NCBI GenBank assembly: GCA_026008535.1
Contig: BRKX01000014.1
Location: 50,207,006-50,271,005, forward strand
Length of the DNA stretch: 64,000 nucleotides
Reading direction: 5' to 3'
Source of the DNA: Perilla frutescens
Lineage: Eukaryota > Streptophyta > Magnoliopsida > Lamiales > Lamiaceae
This document shows positions 46,543 to 58,187 of the stretch, in pieces. Position numbers and translations under genes: made by a program. The notes beneath the pieces are model-generated. The model did not search any database and was not told where the DNA came from. It was given only the letters and a program-made list of their open reading frames with translations. Within the stretch, counting starts at the first letter, position 1. Every line of letters begins with the position of its first letter.

Positions 46543-49350
46543 ACATTTTTGTATTTATAGTTGTTTTTTTTAAATCTATTTAGCACGTTTGTATGGCTTA
46601 CTATATATTAAATAGAGAAGATGTCTAATTATATCACTAATGGGTAATTCTCAAATTTTCTATTTTCCTAGTTGAGAATTACTATTTAATTAAGTTTCAA
46701 TTTAATTTTCCATATTAAATATTTTGAGCAGAAATGTTATCAATTATGTTTTAGTCGGGTTTATGAGTTTAGTTAGGTAAGAATAAATAGGAATTTTTCC
46801 CTTAAATGGTTATTCATTTTATTTTAATTGACTAGGTGTGGCGCAATTAGGACCCTCGTCTACTTTGTGATTCTCTACTCAATTATTACGTGCTCATTAT
46901 TTTCAGGTGGGTGAAATTATTATCTTTGAAATAAAAGTATATGATATATGTTTTTTGAGACATAAATGTTTTTAATCTAACTTGAATTATCATGGATGGA
47001 ATATGGATAGCGTTTCGTACGCACAAAATAGTGTTTTATACGCACAGAAGCGTTTTGTACGCACCAGAATATGTCTTATGCATAGTTCAAGATGTATTCT
47101 AGAATCAGAAAAAGAGTACCCTAAATCCTGCGATTTAATCATGTTGGATAAAATAGAAAGAAATGTCCATGATCCCCACCACTGAGTACGTTTTAAGAGT
47201 GATCACCCCACATTTTTAAATGTTTTCAGGTCAGTGAGTTTGGAGCCACGTGAAGGAAATAGGGTGGGCATGCTCAAGATGTTTAGATTACTCGATCTGA
47301 ATTTTTGGGCTTGTTGTTTAGAATCTACTATTTTGAACTTGATATTATGTGTGTTGTTAGTGTTTTTGAACTAACCTAAACTAGTAGTTTACTAATATGG
47401 TTTTATTAATATTAGGAGTGTGAATTTTATATTTTAGAACTTATGAGTTCCTTTTTGAGATGAACTTGGTGTTTATGAAGTGCAAGTATTTTGATCTAAG
47501 TACATATATATCTGAAAATATATGGTTCTATTTTCTTCTTAGAATTTCTAGCAAGATTATTTTTTTTTAAATTAATTACTTGAACTATTATTATTAGAAT
47601 TATTTTTCGCTTTAAAGAACAGAAAGAGTAACATTTTAAATTATATAATTTAGGGTGTTACATGTTTACTTTTGAATCACAAGAGGCTATAGATTTTTAA
47701 AAAAATATTCGCGCATAGAACTGTATATTTTCATTTACTTCATTCAATGTAAAATTGGATAAAGAATTAGCATCTGCAAGAGGAGGAGTGTATTCTTTTC
47801 GAGCACAAGGAATGGTTTATCATGATCTTCCAAGATTAATCCCTAATAATACAAGTCCAGGTTTTTTTCAATTATACTTTTTTGAGATGGAAACTGAGGT
47901 TGAGAATAGAATAAACAAATTGAAAAATTCAAATATATCAGAAGCTAGCTTATGGAGGTCAATCTGTATGCAAGATTTTTTTAAAGTTTAAAGGAGAGCT
48001 TCAATGGATAATGTTCAACTTCATATCACAAAAGATGTGCACTTAGATCAACGAGTATACAATTCTCCAAATACAGATCAAGTTTTAGCTATATGGGTTG
48101 AAGAGAATAATGATAACATTCTATTGAAGCGAGATATTGTAGTTCATGCTCATTCCGACGAGAGACACAGAATAAAACATTATTTTGGATGTTATGACCC
48201 ACTGCAATATTCACTTCTTTTTCCAAGAGGCAAAATAGGTTGGCATCAAAATAATAAAAAGATTACTTCCACAAAGTCTATCACCAATAATGTTATGTCC
48301 TATATTTATTACATTGTAATAATAAAATTATTTATTTTCAAGATAATCATATTTATAAATTTAATTTATTTGTTTATTTTTATACTTAAAATGTGTTTCA
48401 GTTCCCAACATGGATCTTGATAATGCTTTTCCCTATCAAGAATTAGTAGTGCAGACAATGTTATATCTAGAGAACAAGGTATGTATATTAATTTTTTAAA
48501 CCATGGAGTGAAGGTGCATCATTCATTATTTTTTATTAATTTTTTTTAAATTACTAATGAACATAAACTAACTTAGAAAATAATAAGGCAAAATGAAAAA
48601 AAAATAAAAAAAAATTGACAATAGGATGTAATTATTTAGTTACCCCCAACTCCGAAACCTTAATTGTGTGCATACTTAAGTGATTTAAAATACTTTTGTG
48701 GATGATCTCTTCAATTTTTTAATTTTACTATACATACATATATATATATATATATATAATTTATAGTTTTGAGAGAGCAAAGTGATAAAAATATCTCATG
48801 TAGACAATATGCATGCTACAAGTTACAAATAAAAAATCCTAGGCAATCTATATTTTTATTAGCAGGGAGACTATTACAACAGTTTGTAGTTGATATGTGT
48901 ATAAAATTCAGGACTAGATTTTTTTCGTCAAAACCAATCAAATATGAGAGTTGAATTAATTGTATTAATGAATTGTGGATAGTTTCTTCAAAGGATAATT
49001 GAAAAGAAAAGAAGTTGGTAAAAGAATTGTTCTTCCCGCAACATTTATTGGTGGTCCAAGAGATATGAGACGTAGATATCTTGATGCATTGACATTAGGA
49101 CAAAAATTTGATAATCCAGATTTATTTATTACAATGAGATGCAATCCAAAGTGGAAGGAAATACAATAAAAATTACATGTCGGACAAACAGCTCAAGATC
49201 GTCCGGATTTAACATCAAGAGTATTTCGATGAAAGTTACAAGACTTGAAAGATCAATTATTTAAGAAGAAGATATTTGAAAATGTAGTTGCACATGTTCA
49301 TGTAAGTGAATTTAAAAAAGAGGTTTGCCACATGTCCACATTTTGATAAT
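45533..49350 (+). pseudogene. Helitron Rep/helicase N-terminal region, broken
   Basis: Pieces in order: a Cys-rich CGQCSAVRFEYEPPTLCCDS (about 45540-45600) running to DELYELF; after the nested LTR, KLDKELASARGGVYSFRAQG (47752-47811) and FQLYFFEMETEVENR; LDQRVYNSPNTDQVLAIW (about 48040-48093) and YFGCYDPLQYSLLFPRG; SCRQYACYKLQI and LLAGRLLQQFVVD (48800-48897); VLPATFIGGPRDMRRRYLD and FDNPDLFITMRCNPKWKE (about 49030-49160). This is the plant Helitron transposase order. The HUH motif region GLPHVHIL is present near 49322-49345 but in a shifted frame. Stops and frameshifts are numerous, and the helicase half is missing. Confidence 0.85.
45657..47662 (+). mobile_element. Solo LTR in Helitron Rep, 2006 bp, TSD TGTTT
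   Basis: Degenerate start TATAGCAACCCAC, end TAGGGTGTTACA, flanked by TGTTT (45652-45656 and 47663-47667). Related to 13865-16345 in the same orientation (GTCCGAAGTTGCGCCC near 45768, TTTCAGGTCAGTGAG near 47225). With the LTR and one TSD set aside, the Rep frame reads straight on, which supports the boundaries. (TA)n lies near 46510-46538. Confidence 0.82.
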
Positions 49351-49553
49351 TTTCATCAAGTCCCTCATGTAATAGAATGACTTGATTTTCACTAAAATGA
49401 TAGTGCAATACATAAACTTCATTTTGACCAAATAAAATAGAGAGATCTAATTCGGAAAAAATTAGTAGGATGGGGACCGTTTTGCCTATAATTTAAATTG
49501 TAACTATTCCAAGTTCCAACAAAAATTAATTTGGAAGCATTTTAATTTTTTTT

Positions 49554-49554
<1 letters not shown>

Positions 49555-49625
<71 letters not shown>
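49555..49625. repeat. (ATT)n microsatellite
   Basis: About 23 uninterrupted ATT triplets between the Rep and RPA parts of the Helitron. Confidence 0.95.
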
Positions 49626-49626
<1 letters not shown>

Positions 49627-50134
49627 GTTCTATAATCAACACCTAACATTACAGAATGTAAATTCCTTTTCAGAATCAAAATTGTACGTAATACAAATCT
49701 ACCATATGAAGTTGTCTTATATCAAAATTATACTCCTAATTATAATAAAATTCTACCATTGTTTCAAGAATAATTTGAAACGAAAAGAAATGGTTGTGTT
49801 TTGATTTTTTTTTTTTTATGAATTCCTCATTTTGAATCAAATATATATTTTCAACGGTGAACCCTACATAACTATTTGAACATATATTCAAAAATTTAAT
49901 TATCTATAGATATGCTTAAAAAAAATAAAATTTATCATTACATTTGCTCAATGAATTGGTGACCGGATCAATTTGAATTGCCTTGTACATTAACTTGAAA
50001 CAACAGTTCAAGAGATGAAATACATGTTTTAGTTTAACCACTTACCATTGTGCATTAATTTACTGTTCGTATCCAAGTTATGAGATGAATTTTTTATATC
50101 TAATATTTATTCTACTCTTTTGTTTTTGTTGCAG

Positions 50135-52596
50135 AATATGTCTAGTGTTCCAGAACAATTAATTAGAACATCAGAAATAAGTCAGAAGTGCTTTACAATA
50201 AAGTTGAAGATTATCCAAATTGGACATGAGGTATGCGGGATTAATAATGATAAGAGGTTATGTAAATTGATAATGATAGACAATGAGGTAAGTATCATAC
50301 CAATTATTAATTTAAATTTGACAAAAACTTGTATGAGACGGTCTCATACATGAGACGGATCAATACATGTGAGTTAATGATACTTCACCCATAAATAATG
50401 ATACTTCACCCATAAATAATGATACTCACATGCGGGTATAAATAATGATACTCACATGTGAGTTAATGATACTTCACCCATAAATAATGATCCCCGCATG
50501 TGAGTATTGACCTGTCTCATGTATGAGACGGTCTCACCCAAGTCTGCCCCTTTAAATTTAAATTACATTAATATTTACATATTTAACATATGAAAATAAA
50601 TTTCAAACTAAAAAAATTATTTATAATTTGATAATAGTTGCATGTTTATAATATTTACAAGGTGTCCAAATCAGAATTACGATATTTAAGGAACAAATCA
50701 ATTCCTTTGTTGGTAAATTAGAGTAAAATAAAAGCTATATGATCTCTAATGCACATGTTGATCTCTAATCCATTCATACATCCTGGAGAAGCAATTGATA
50801 CTCAATAAGGAAATTGTTATGAAAGAAGCATTCAATGATATTGAATACAAGATAAAACACAATTTTGTGGAGTTTAAAGATGGAGAACAAAAGTTAACCA
50901 AACATAAGAATTTGGTAAAACTCTACTACCTAATATTCTCCTTATTACTACATTCAGTTAATTATATTTCAAATATTCTATTCTGTTTATATGATACGAC
51001 TAATGTCAAGTTTTGGGCATATATTGCACAGATATATGTGGAGTTTTGGTGAAGGTTGATGAAAGTAAAGTGGTTGTAAGTAAAAATGGAACTTTGAAGG
51101 GTTTGAGAGACATAACTATTATGAACAAATTAAGAGTAAGACATTTATCGTTGTATTTAAATTTATTTTCACATTATCACTATTTAATAATTTAATTAAT
51201 TATTTAATCAATTTCATTTTCTATTTATACAGAAAACAACTTATGGGAATATGCCTTTGGGAAGATATGGCAAAAATGAAGGGCATCAACCGCAACAAAT
51301 GGTTAAACAAAATCCAATTATTACCATCACAAATGTTAAAGCAAAAAAATATTTAGATAAAATTTTATATACAAATATATATATATATATATATATATTA
51401 TGCATTTATTTTATGACAAAAATAAATCATGCTTACCTTTCTAACTAATTATTTTTATGTTAGGTGATTTACAAATTCAAGTTACAACTAGTTTTGTATT
51501 ACAAATCAAACTACAATGTGAAGAGATACAAGAGACTGAACAATTCGTGTATGGAATAAATGACAAAATAAATATATTATTTATTTTTTTAAAATAATTA
51601 TATTATCGATCAACTTACTTATGTCAAACTTATATTATATTTTTGATCCGTTGAGAATTAGTGAGTTAGCAATGATCCAAAAAATAAAAGATGTAGAAGA
51701 AGTAACTATGCAACAACTCTTGGAAAATCAACATAAATTATCTAAGGTACTATCTCTATCTATTTACTTTCACAAAGGGTTGGACGCTGATTTTGCATCC
51801 ACCATTTGACATGACTTCTGCTCTTTTGCACCCACCGTTTCATGTGAATGGATAAACTATTTTTGAGCCTCTCTTTTGAATCCATTTCATGTGCTATGGA
51901 ATAATCAATTAGAAATCAATTTTTTAAGTTTTATTGCTTTGTTTCATTCTACCTTTGCTTTTCACTTATCATCTGCATGGAAAATACACAATTGTTTCAA
52001 CTCTATATCTCTATTTCATTTATTTTCTCTACTTATATATATATATATATATAGTCGCTTTGATTTTTCTTTCATTTTGTGATTAATAATTACACTTTTG
52101 ATTATTATACTAATTATTCATTTAATATTATAAGACACTTTATATTATTTTATGGAAATTGTTGATAGGGTTGAAAATAAATCATATATATGGTAAGATT
52201 CATGCAAAAAGTGCAAAACATCGTGTCCAAAGAATATGCTTTATACCAAACTCAAGGATATCAAAATCGATGAAAGAGGAAATTTGAACATTGTAGCCAT
52301 TGTAATCCAAAAGAAACAAATTGCATTAGTTGAAGAGCCCAAGCCCAATCAAGGTCAAGAAGAAAAATAAATCATCCAAAAAGATCAAGCAAGCTGTGAA
52401 CGGAAGAAGCAAAGAGATAAGTAGAAGTGCAAGGAAAGAGAATAAGAAAACTAATAAAAAAAAGCTCCAAGAATACATTGATATAACAAGCGATGACGAT
52501 ACATTGGACAAATTTATCTCTGAAACCAAAAAGAAGAAAACACAGCTTCTCCACTCATCAAAATCAAACAAGAAAAAAAATATAATGTCAATATAG
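50135..52596 (+). pseudogene. Helitron-associated RPA1-like gene, decayed
   Basis: A multi-exon gene resembling the large subunit of replication protein A, the single-strand DNA-binding protein that plant Helitrons often encode. The first recognisable exon is 50135-50287 (TTGCAG before, GTAAGT after). Later pieces read IYVEFW and DICGVLVKVDESKVVVSKNG (about 51020-51095, OB-fold-like), QNPIITITNVKAKKYL (51307-51355), RISELAMIQKIKDVEEV (about 51650), and CKKCKTSCPKNM (about 52205-52240), in the place of the C-terminal zinc finger. The tail to 52596 is lysine-rich. Exon limits between 50287 and 52169 are only approximate, and stops (for example in the zinc-finger exon) indicate a pseudogene. Assignment to RPA is from motif order. 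Confidence 0.6.
50320..50550. mobile_element. MULE-type MITE, 231 bp, 9-bp TSD
   Basis: Flanked by perfect TTTAAATTT (50311-50319 and 50551-50559). The arms pair through ACTTG...TGAGAC-GTCTCATACATGAGAC. Each arm includes GAGACGGTCTC, itself a near-palindrome. The centre repeats ATAAATAATGATACTCACATG and TTAATGATACTTCACCCA. It sits in an intron of the RPA-like gene. Confidence 0.82.
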
Positions 52597-52844
52597 ACTC
52601 TCGTTATTAACATCGTCATTCGGACATATTAACACTGTCATGTTTTATTCAAATTTTACTCTTTTCATCAATAATATTTATTTATGAATTAGTATAAGTT
52701 GTAGTTGTTATCTCTTTTTTATGTTATATTTACTACTTTCATTCTTCATCAATTAATCTTATTATAATTAGAACTATATAGAATATTTAACATTTAAACA
52801 TTATAAAACTTATATTAGTTTATCTAAACAAAAAAAGACAAAAC

Positions 52845-52871
52845 ACGTGTAACACACGTATCCTCTGCTAG
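52845..52871 (+). other. Helitron 3' terminus: hairpin and CTAG
   Basis: Perfect 6-bp stem ACGTGT-AAC-ACACGT (52845-52859), then ATCCTCTG and CTAG (52868-52871), followed by T. A short hairpin about 10 bases before CTRR, with insertion 5' of a T, is the diagnostic Helitron 3' end. Confidence 0.75.
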
Positions 52872-53138
52872 TACTTATAAATATCTCCATCTTTCAGCAA
52901 TAATCCAATTCAATACCAAAACTCAATTCAATTCACAATCAAAATATAATTACCCATTTATCAATTAACTAATTAATTGAATGAAATTATAATAATTAAG
53001 AAAAAAAATCTATGAATTCAAAACCTACCTCTTGAAACGTATCCATTTTTCTTGAGAGCGGTGGCGACGAAGAGCGGCGGTGCAGGCGGCGACGGTTGGG
53101 AACGGCTGTCTTCACCATATAGATATATTTCACCAATA
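52872..53138. other. Unassigned DNA with a GC-rich patch
   Basis: Between the Helitron and the next retrotransposon. About 53050-53110 is strongly GC-rich (GGTGGCGACGAAGAGCGGCG). On the minus strand this could be a 5' leader and first exon, ATGGATACGTTTCAAGAG|GTAGGT (about 53048-53030). No downstream exon can be linked. Confidence 0.35.
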
Positions 53139-53143
53139 GTTTC

Positions 53144-55238
53144 TGTAGCGCCCCGATCCAGAAAGATCGTCGAAATGGACACCACGGGGGTTGGAATTAA
53201 GAAGCGGAAAAGAAAGGGAGTAACCTGATCAATGAGAACTCAACAGAAGACTCACAACAACCAAACATGCTTTATAATATAACATATACTTATCCATAAC
53301 GCTATGACTAGAGTTCTTAGCGTTTAACAAAGGAATATTACAAGTGCGGAAGCTCCATTATTAACAGGATACTTAACAAAAAGAGATAGTGAGAAATAGG
53401 TAAATAACAAAAGCCCATGGCTCAGCATCGTCACGTCCACGCACCAGCCTACTAACCTGAAAATGTTTGGAAATATTTGGGCTGAGTACTAATGCACTCA
53501 GTGGGCAAGTTTTCACAATTCAAGTTATGCAAATCATTTTGTTAAAGTAATCTATCTGTGTTCATGCAGGTAGTGAAGCTTAGGAGGTTTTAAAAGTTGG
53601 AAGCAACCTAAGTTCACCAACACATTTTCTCGTGAAGCGCTTAAAAGTATAACCTGTCACTGCCCACAACCCGAACTACATCACCAGCGCATAAGGTTGA
53701 GTATGGCCATAGTATACCCAATGAGTATAACCAATAAGTGTTTCATTTTAGTCTCACCGACAAGGAGTAGGGCAGGACAAACAATGCATACTACTGTAGC
53801 TACTCACAGTGACACAACGCTGGTTTATGAGACTCCGACAACATACAGTAGCACGTAAATATTTAACACAGATAGTCACATATGCAATTTTAGCAAATCA
53901 GAGCTTAATAACTCGAAATATATAATTTGGAAAGATATAGTATAGCCCACCTGGATAAGAGATCTGTAGCACAAATAAGCTTTCAAATTCTGAGTTGGTC
54001 TAGCACAAGTTCTGCTACTTCTTCTGAGCCTACAACAACCAGTCTTCACTTAGTTCAACTAAAGGGCCCCTATCAAAACTCAATCCCTAAGCTCTTTTTT
54101 GAATTTAGGTTTCTATTTATTTTATTTAGTAACTTCTGGGTTTTAATTAAACTCTGTAATTATAGAAAATTGAGATCTACTACTTATAAAACCATATGAA
54201 TAATACTATTTACGTCTATTAAACCATTTTAATTAACAAAATAATATTTACACAATGCATGTTCGGACAATGGAAAGATCTTACTTGCGGTAAACTTAGA
54301 ATTGAACAACGACAATAATAATTAATCCTTAATTTTTTTATAGTTCGAATATATTAAAACATAATATATTTAAATTTACGAAATCCATATAAACCCATGT
54401 CCATAATATTAATATAAATTCATTAAATTTTCACTTAATAGAGTAAAGTGATGCTTAAGCTGTTTAATCATGTATATCAATTAAATGATAAGAATAAACA
54501 TCACAAATAGACAATAAATTCAAATCTACTAAACCAAAATTTCTTCATATTAAATTACTAATATTAAAATCGAACCCAAAAAGACCAACTTAGATATTAT
54601 ACACACACACACACACACGAAACTAGATCTAAACACTAACCTTAGATTAGCTGCCAATTTTTTTTTCCCAATTGATGATGATTTACGTTGGTGACTGTAA
54701 TGAGATTCTCTTGTTATCTAAGGATGGAAATCAATTTCCCAACCCCCTCATTTTAATAAAGTTATATCTAATAGCTTAAAATTTTATTATTCTTATTATT
54801 GAATTACGTGTACTTCTAACTCTCATCCACCTATCATTTATAAGGACACATATATTAATATAGCATAAGTACAATCCTCATCATCTTCTTTCATATATTA
54901 AACTATTGTTTTTTCCTTTTTATCTATCTAAATGGTACACATCATAATATAACTATCCCATAACTAGGTTTGTCTCGTAAGTATACATATATACATATAA
55001 TTTACTTATTTTTCGAATAGAATAATAATATATTTGGATAGGATTAGAATATAATATTATTTATTTAGATAATTAATAAATAGAATTATATTAACTACAT
55101 AATTAATTATTAGGATAGGATATGATTATATCCCAAAATCATCTTTTATCACATAAAAGTTTTGAATATTACACTTATTCTAAATATTATATTTATATTT
55201 CTAATTAAATTTAGAAAATAAAATTTTGGGGTATTACA
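53144..55238 (-). repeat. Left (3') LTR of the 53-60 kb element
   Basis: Complete, with a short (AC)n at about 54601-54618. It is followed at 55239 by CTCCTCCCCCTT, the complement of a polypurine tract. A 90-residue frame (53927-54199) recurs in the other LTR and has no recognisable domain. Confidence 0.92.
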
Positions 55239-56090
55239 CTCCTCCCCCTTAAAAGAATTTCGGCACGTACCTGGGAATATCTCTGGATATTGTTGTCTCA
55301 TCTTGCTTTCAAGTTTCCATGTTGCTTCTGTTCGATCATGATGATTCTATTGCACAAGCACTAATGGAATTTTCTTGATTCTTAGGACTTGAACTTTTCT
55401 ATCAAGAATTTCATCGGGTTTTTTTTTCTCGCACGTCATATCGGAACGTAGAACTAACTTACTTTTTTTGATAACGTGTTTTGGGTCAAACACGTATTTC
55501 TCGAGCATTGAAACGTGATGTACATCATGAACTTGTGATAGGTCCGGTGGTAGAGCTAATCAGTAAGCAACCTCACCAATTCTTTCTAGTATCTCAAATG
55601 GCCTAATAAATCTTGATATTAACTTGCCTTATTTTCCGAATCTCACAACACCTCGTGTTGCAAATACTTTTGAGAAGACTTTTCACTGACTTAGAATTGT
55701 AGGTCCGTTCTACGTTTGTCTGCATAAGCCTTCTGTCTTCTTTGTGCTTCTTTCATTCTTGTTCGAATTTAGTCGATTATCTCGACAGTGGTTTGTACAA
55801 TCTCTGGATCTAATATTTTCCTTTCTCCAACTTAATTTGTTATAGTACAGGAGTGAATCTGCACTTGCGACCATACAAGACTTCATATGGTGCCATATTT
55901 ATATTCATTTCAGAGTATATATAACAAACACTTTTCGGCTATCATGGTTCAAAGTATACATTCTGTATATATTCCCAACATCACAAGTATGCACAAGGCA
56001 TAGATAAACAAGTTCGTATAATATGTAATCAACATAGTTTTTAGACATAAACCAATATGCTCACATGCATATTTCAAAACCAGTATGCTA
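55239..56090 (-). pseudogene. Gypsy integrase C-terminal remnant
   Basis: On the minus strand, near 55430-55620, the sequence reads PFEILERIGEVAY, LALPPDLSQVHDVHHVSML and EKYVFDPKHVIKK, with stops between. This is the end of a chromovirus integrase. Further right (55640-55900) only scattered traces remain. RT, RNase H and protease are absent, so the element moved, if at all, with borrowed proteins or was deleted after insertion. Confidence 0.72.
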
Positions 56091-56456
56091 TCAAAATAGC
56101 AACAGAGTACGCAATCCGCGTAGTTAATCAAAGTATGCAATCAGCATAAAAATCAATCTTTCGAGGAATTCCCATCACTATGGCGAATCCTAATCTTTCA
56201 TTTTCAGACAATCTTAACATTTCAACAAATAATGTAAACTTTTGAAAACTAAAATCTGCATAAAACAAGCGTATTAAAATAGCAACAGAGTACGCAATCC
56301 ACGTAGTTAATCAAAGTATACAATCAGCATAAAAATCAATCTTTCGAGGAATTCCCATCACTATGGCGAATCCTAATCTTTCATTTTCAGACAATCTTAA
56401 CATTTCAACAAATAATGTAAACTTTTGAAAACTAAAATCTGCATAAAACAAGCGTA
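56091..56456. repeat. 183-bp tandem duplication
   Basis: Two near-identical copies, 56091-56273 and 56274-56456, each with GCAACAGAGTACGCAATCC, CTTTCGAGGAATTCCCATC and CTGCATAAAACAAGCGTA. The few differences suggest recent duplication. Confidence 0.9.
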
Positions 56457-56505
56457 CCTCCTTTTGGCTGTTGCGTGAGTGACGAGCTGAGGGCTTATAT
56501 AATAT

Positions 56506-58103
56506 TGGCACACCCGTCGTTTAGGTGTGCAAAATACACTTACGAGCAAATGGTCCACAAATGCTTAATCTGCCCTCAACGGCTAGTATAGCTAGTGAAG
56601 ACGAATGTCGATCCCACGAGGAGTGTTTTAACCTTCTGTCCTTTCTTAGTTTCAGTTTAGATCTTTAGTGTCACTCTAAAAACCTTGCTAATAAACTTAA
56701 ACTAACTAAATGCTGAAAAGGAAATCACAAAAGAAAATATCAGTAATAAAAGTGCTCAAGTCAAAGCATCAAGTCATTTGGTAGGTATGCGCAATCCCGG
56801 GCAAAACACATGTAATTACCACTACTACCCGTTGTGCCCACACTAGCAGAAAGGTCAAAAACCGAATCCCTATGGCCAAATATGGGTAATTGTCACTTTG
56901 AGGGTTAACCGGTTATAGGAAATGGATACGATCGGCCACTCCCCAATCACTTCTTACATTATATCATCTAGATGATATGATCGGCACCTAGGGACCTAAC
57001 TATACAGGAACCTAAGGAGAGAATCACACAAAGGTTTTGCAAGCATAGCAGCTTTGAGGGCAAAAGTGACCCGATTCTAGTAGGTTTGACACGGTCTTGT
57101 GCCTGCATATACTACTCAATCTCAACTACCAAGGCTGTCACCCCCGGACTTGTTACTATGCGGGTATCGAGGCATGGGTCACCTATACACTCCCACGTAA
57201 CTAACACAAGTACTAGTTAATCAGAAATGCGCGCTTTCATCTCCAACCACCCTTTACCTATGTCTAAGTGAAAAACAAGTTAAGATTGTGAACCCTTAAG
57301 GCTTTAAAGTCCGATTACCTCATGCACATATTCTACCCTTAGACCATTACTTTGACTTGAACAGTGAATACTTAGCCACTAAACATAGAAACGAAAGTAA
57401 AAGAAATGATAAAAGACATCTTACTTGGAAAGGAAATACGTAGATTAACTTCTGGGCCCAACCCCAGTTTTGCCAACAAAAACAACTGAACTACCTCTCC
57501 GCGGGCAAATCGCCAACTTCAGGCAGTCAGAATATCCAAAACATAAACTAAATATGAAGGAAATTGTATCTTGGAAATGTAAAGACCGAATGTGTCAGTG
57601 TACGCACCCTGATATGAAAACAGATAAAAAGTATTTATAGCAAATGAATTAAGGCTTCACGCAGCCCAGATCTCACCCACGCAGGGGTTCTTGCACTCCT
57701 CCACTTTCTTATTTCATGCTCAACGTTCTTCCTTGAATTTAGGAGGGATAGCAACAAACCCTAGCATCTCCAACGGCTTTCTGATGTCCCCACTTCCTTC
57801 CCAACGTGTGTAGACCTCCCCAAGACTCGGAACTGACCGCCACATCACCTCCACGTGCATATAGGAACTGTCCCGCGATCTTGTTGCGCAATTCTCGCAA
57901 CAACTTTGACTGGGTCCTCGGCAGGCAAATCAGTCCCTTGTGCCCTCAGCATAATTAGCACCTGTCTGTGCCTATTGTGGTGGTTCTGTGCCCTCAGCCT
58001 CCTGCAATCAGCTTTACCCCCAAAACTAGACTAGACTCTATACTAAACACTTAAAAATGGTGTAAAAAGATAAAGGAAAAAGTAAGAATTTGAGTCTTCA
58101 TCA
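56506..58103 (-). mobile_element. Solo LTR, 1598 bp, TSD AATAT
   Basis: The same family as 23502-25096 and closely similar over the full length. Flanked by perfect AATAT (56501-56505 and 58104-58108). No coding sequence. Confidence 0.93.
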
Positions 58104-58172
58104 AATATCACACAGGAATTTAATGAAAAATAAAATAAGTTGACCCAGCAGGTCTGCAGAGTTGCAAACCTC

Positions 58173-58184
58173 GCTCTGATACCA
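58173..58184 (-). other. Primer binding site, tRNA-iMet type
   Basis: GCTCTGATACCA on + is TGGTATCAGAGC on the minus strand, three bases after the right LTR. It is a perfect 12-base initiator-tRNA-Met primer site. Confidence 0.92.
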
Positions 58185-58187
58185 CTT

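Larger units (their letters stand above)
45454..52871 (+). mobile_element. Helitron, decayed, with Rep and RPA genes
   Basis: Contains the Helitron-specific Rep N-terminal region, an RPA1-like gene of the kind carried by plant Helitrons, and a 3' end with hairpin and CTAG. The PIF1-like helicase portion was not found, nor a clear 5' TC end: coding sequence begins directly against the truncated Tekay LTR. A solo LTR (45657-47662) and a MITE (50320-50550) are nested inside. Confidence 0.8.

Noticed and set aside
50360..50500. Short repeats that might suggest a CRISPR-like array
   Set aside because: They are the centre of a MITE in plant nuclear DNA; spacing is irregular and no cas-like gene exists.
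53927..54199. A 90-residue frame repeated at 58971-59243 with almost the same sequence
   Set aside because: It lies within the two LTRs of one young element, so identity reflects LTR duplication, not protein conservation; no motif is visible.
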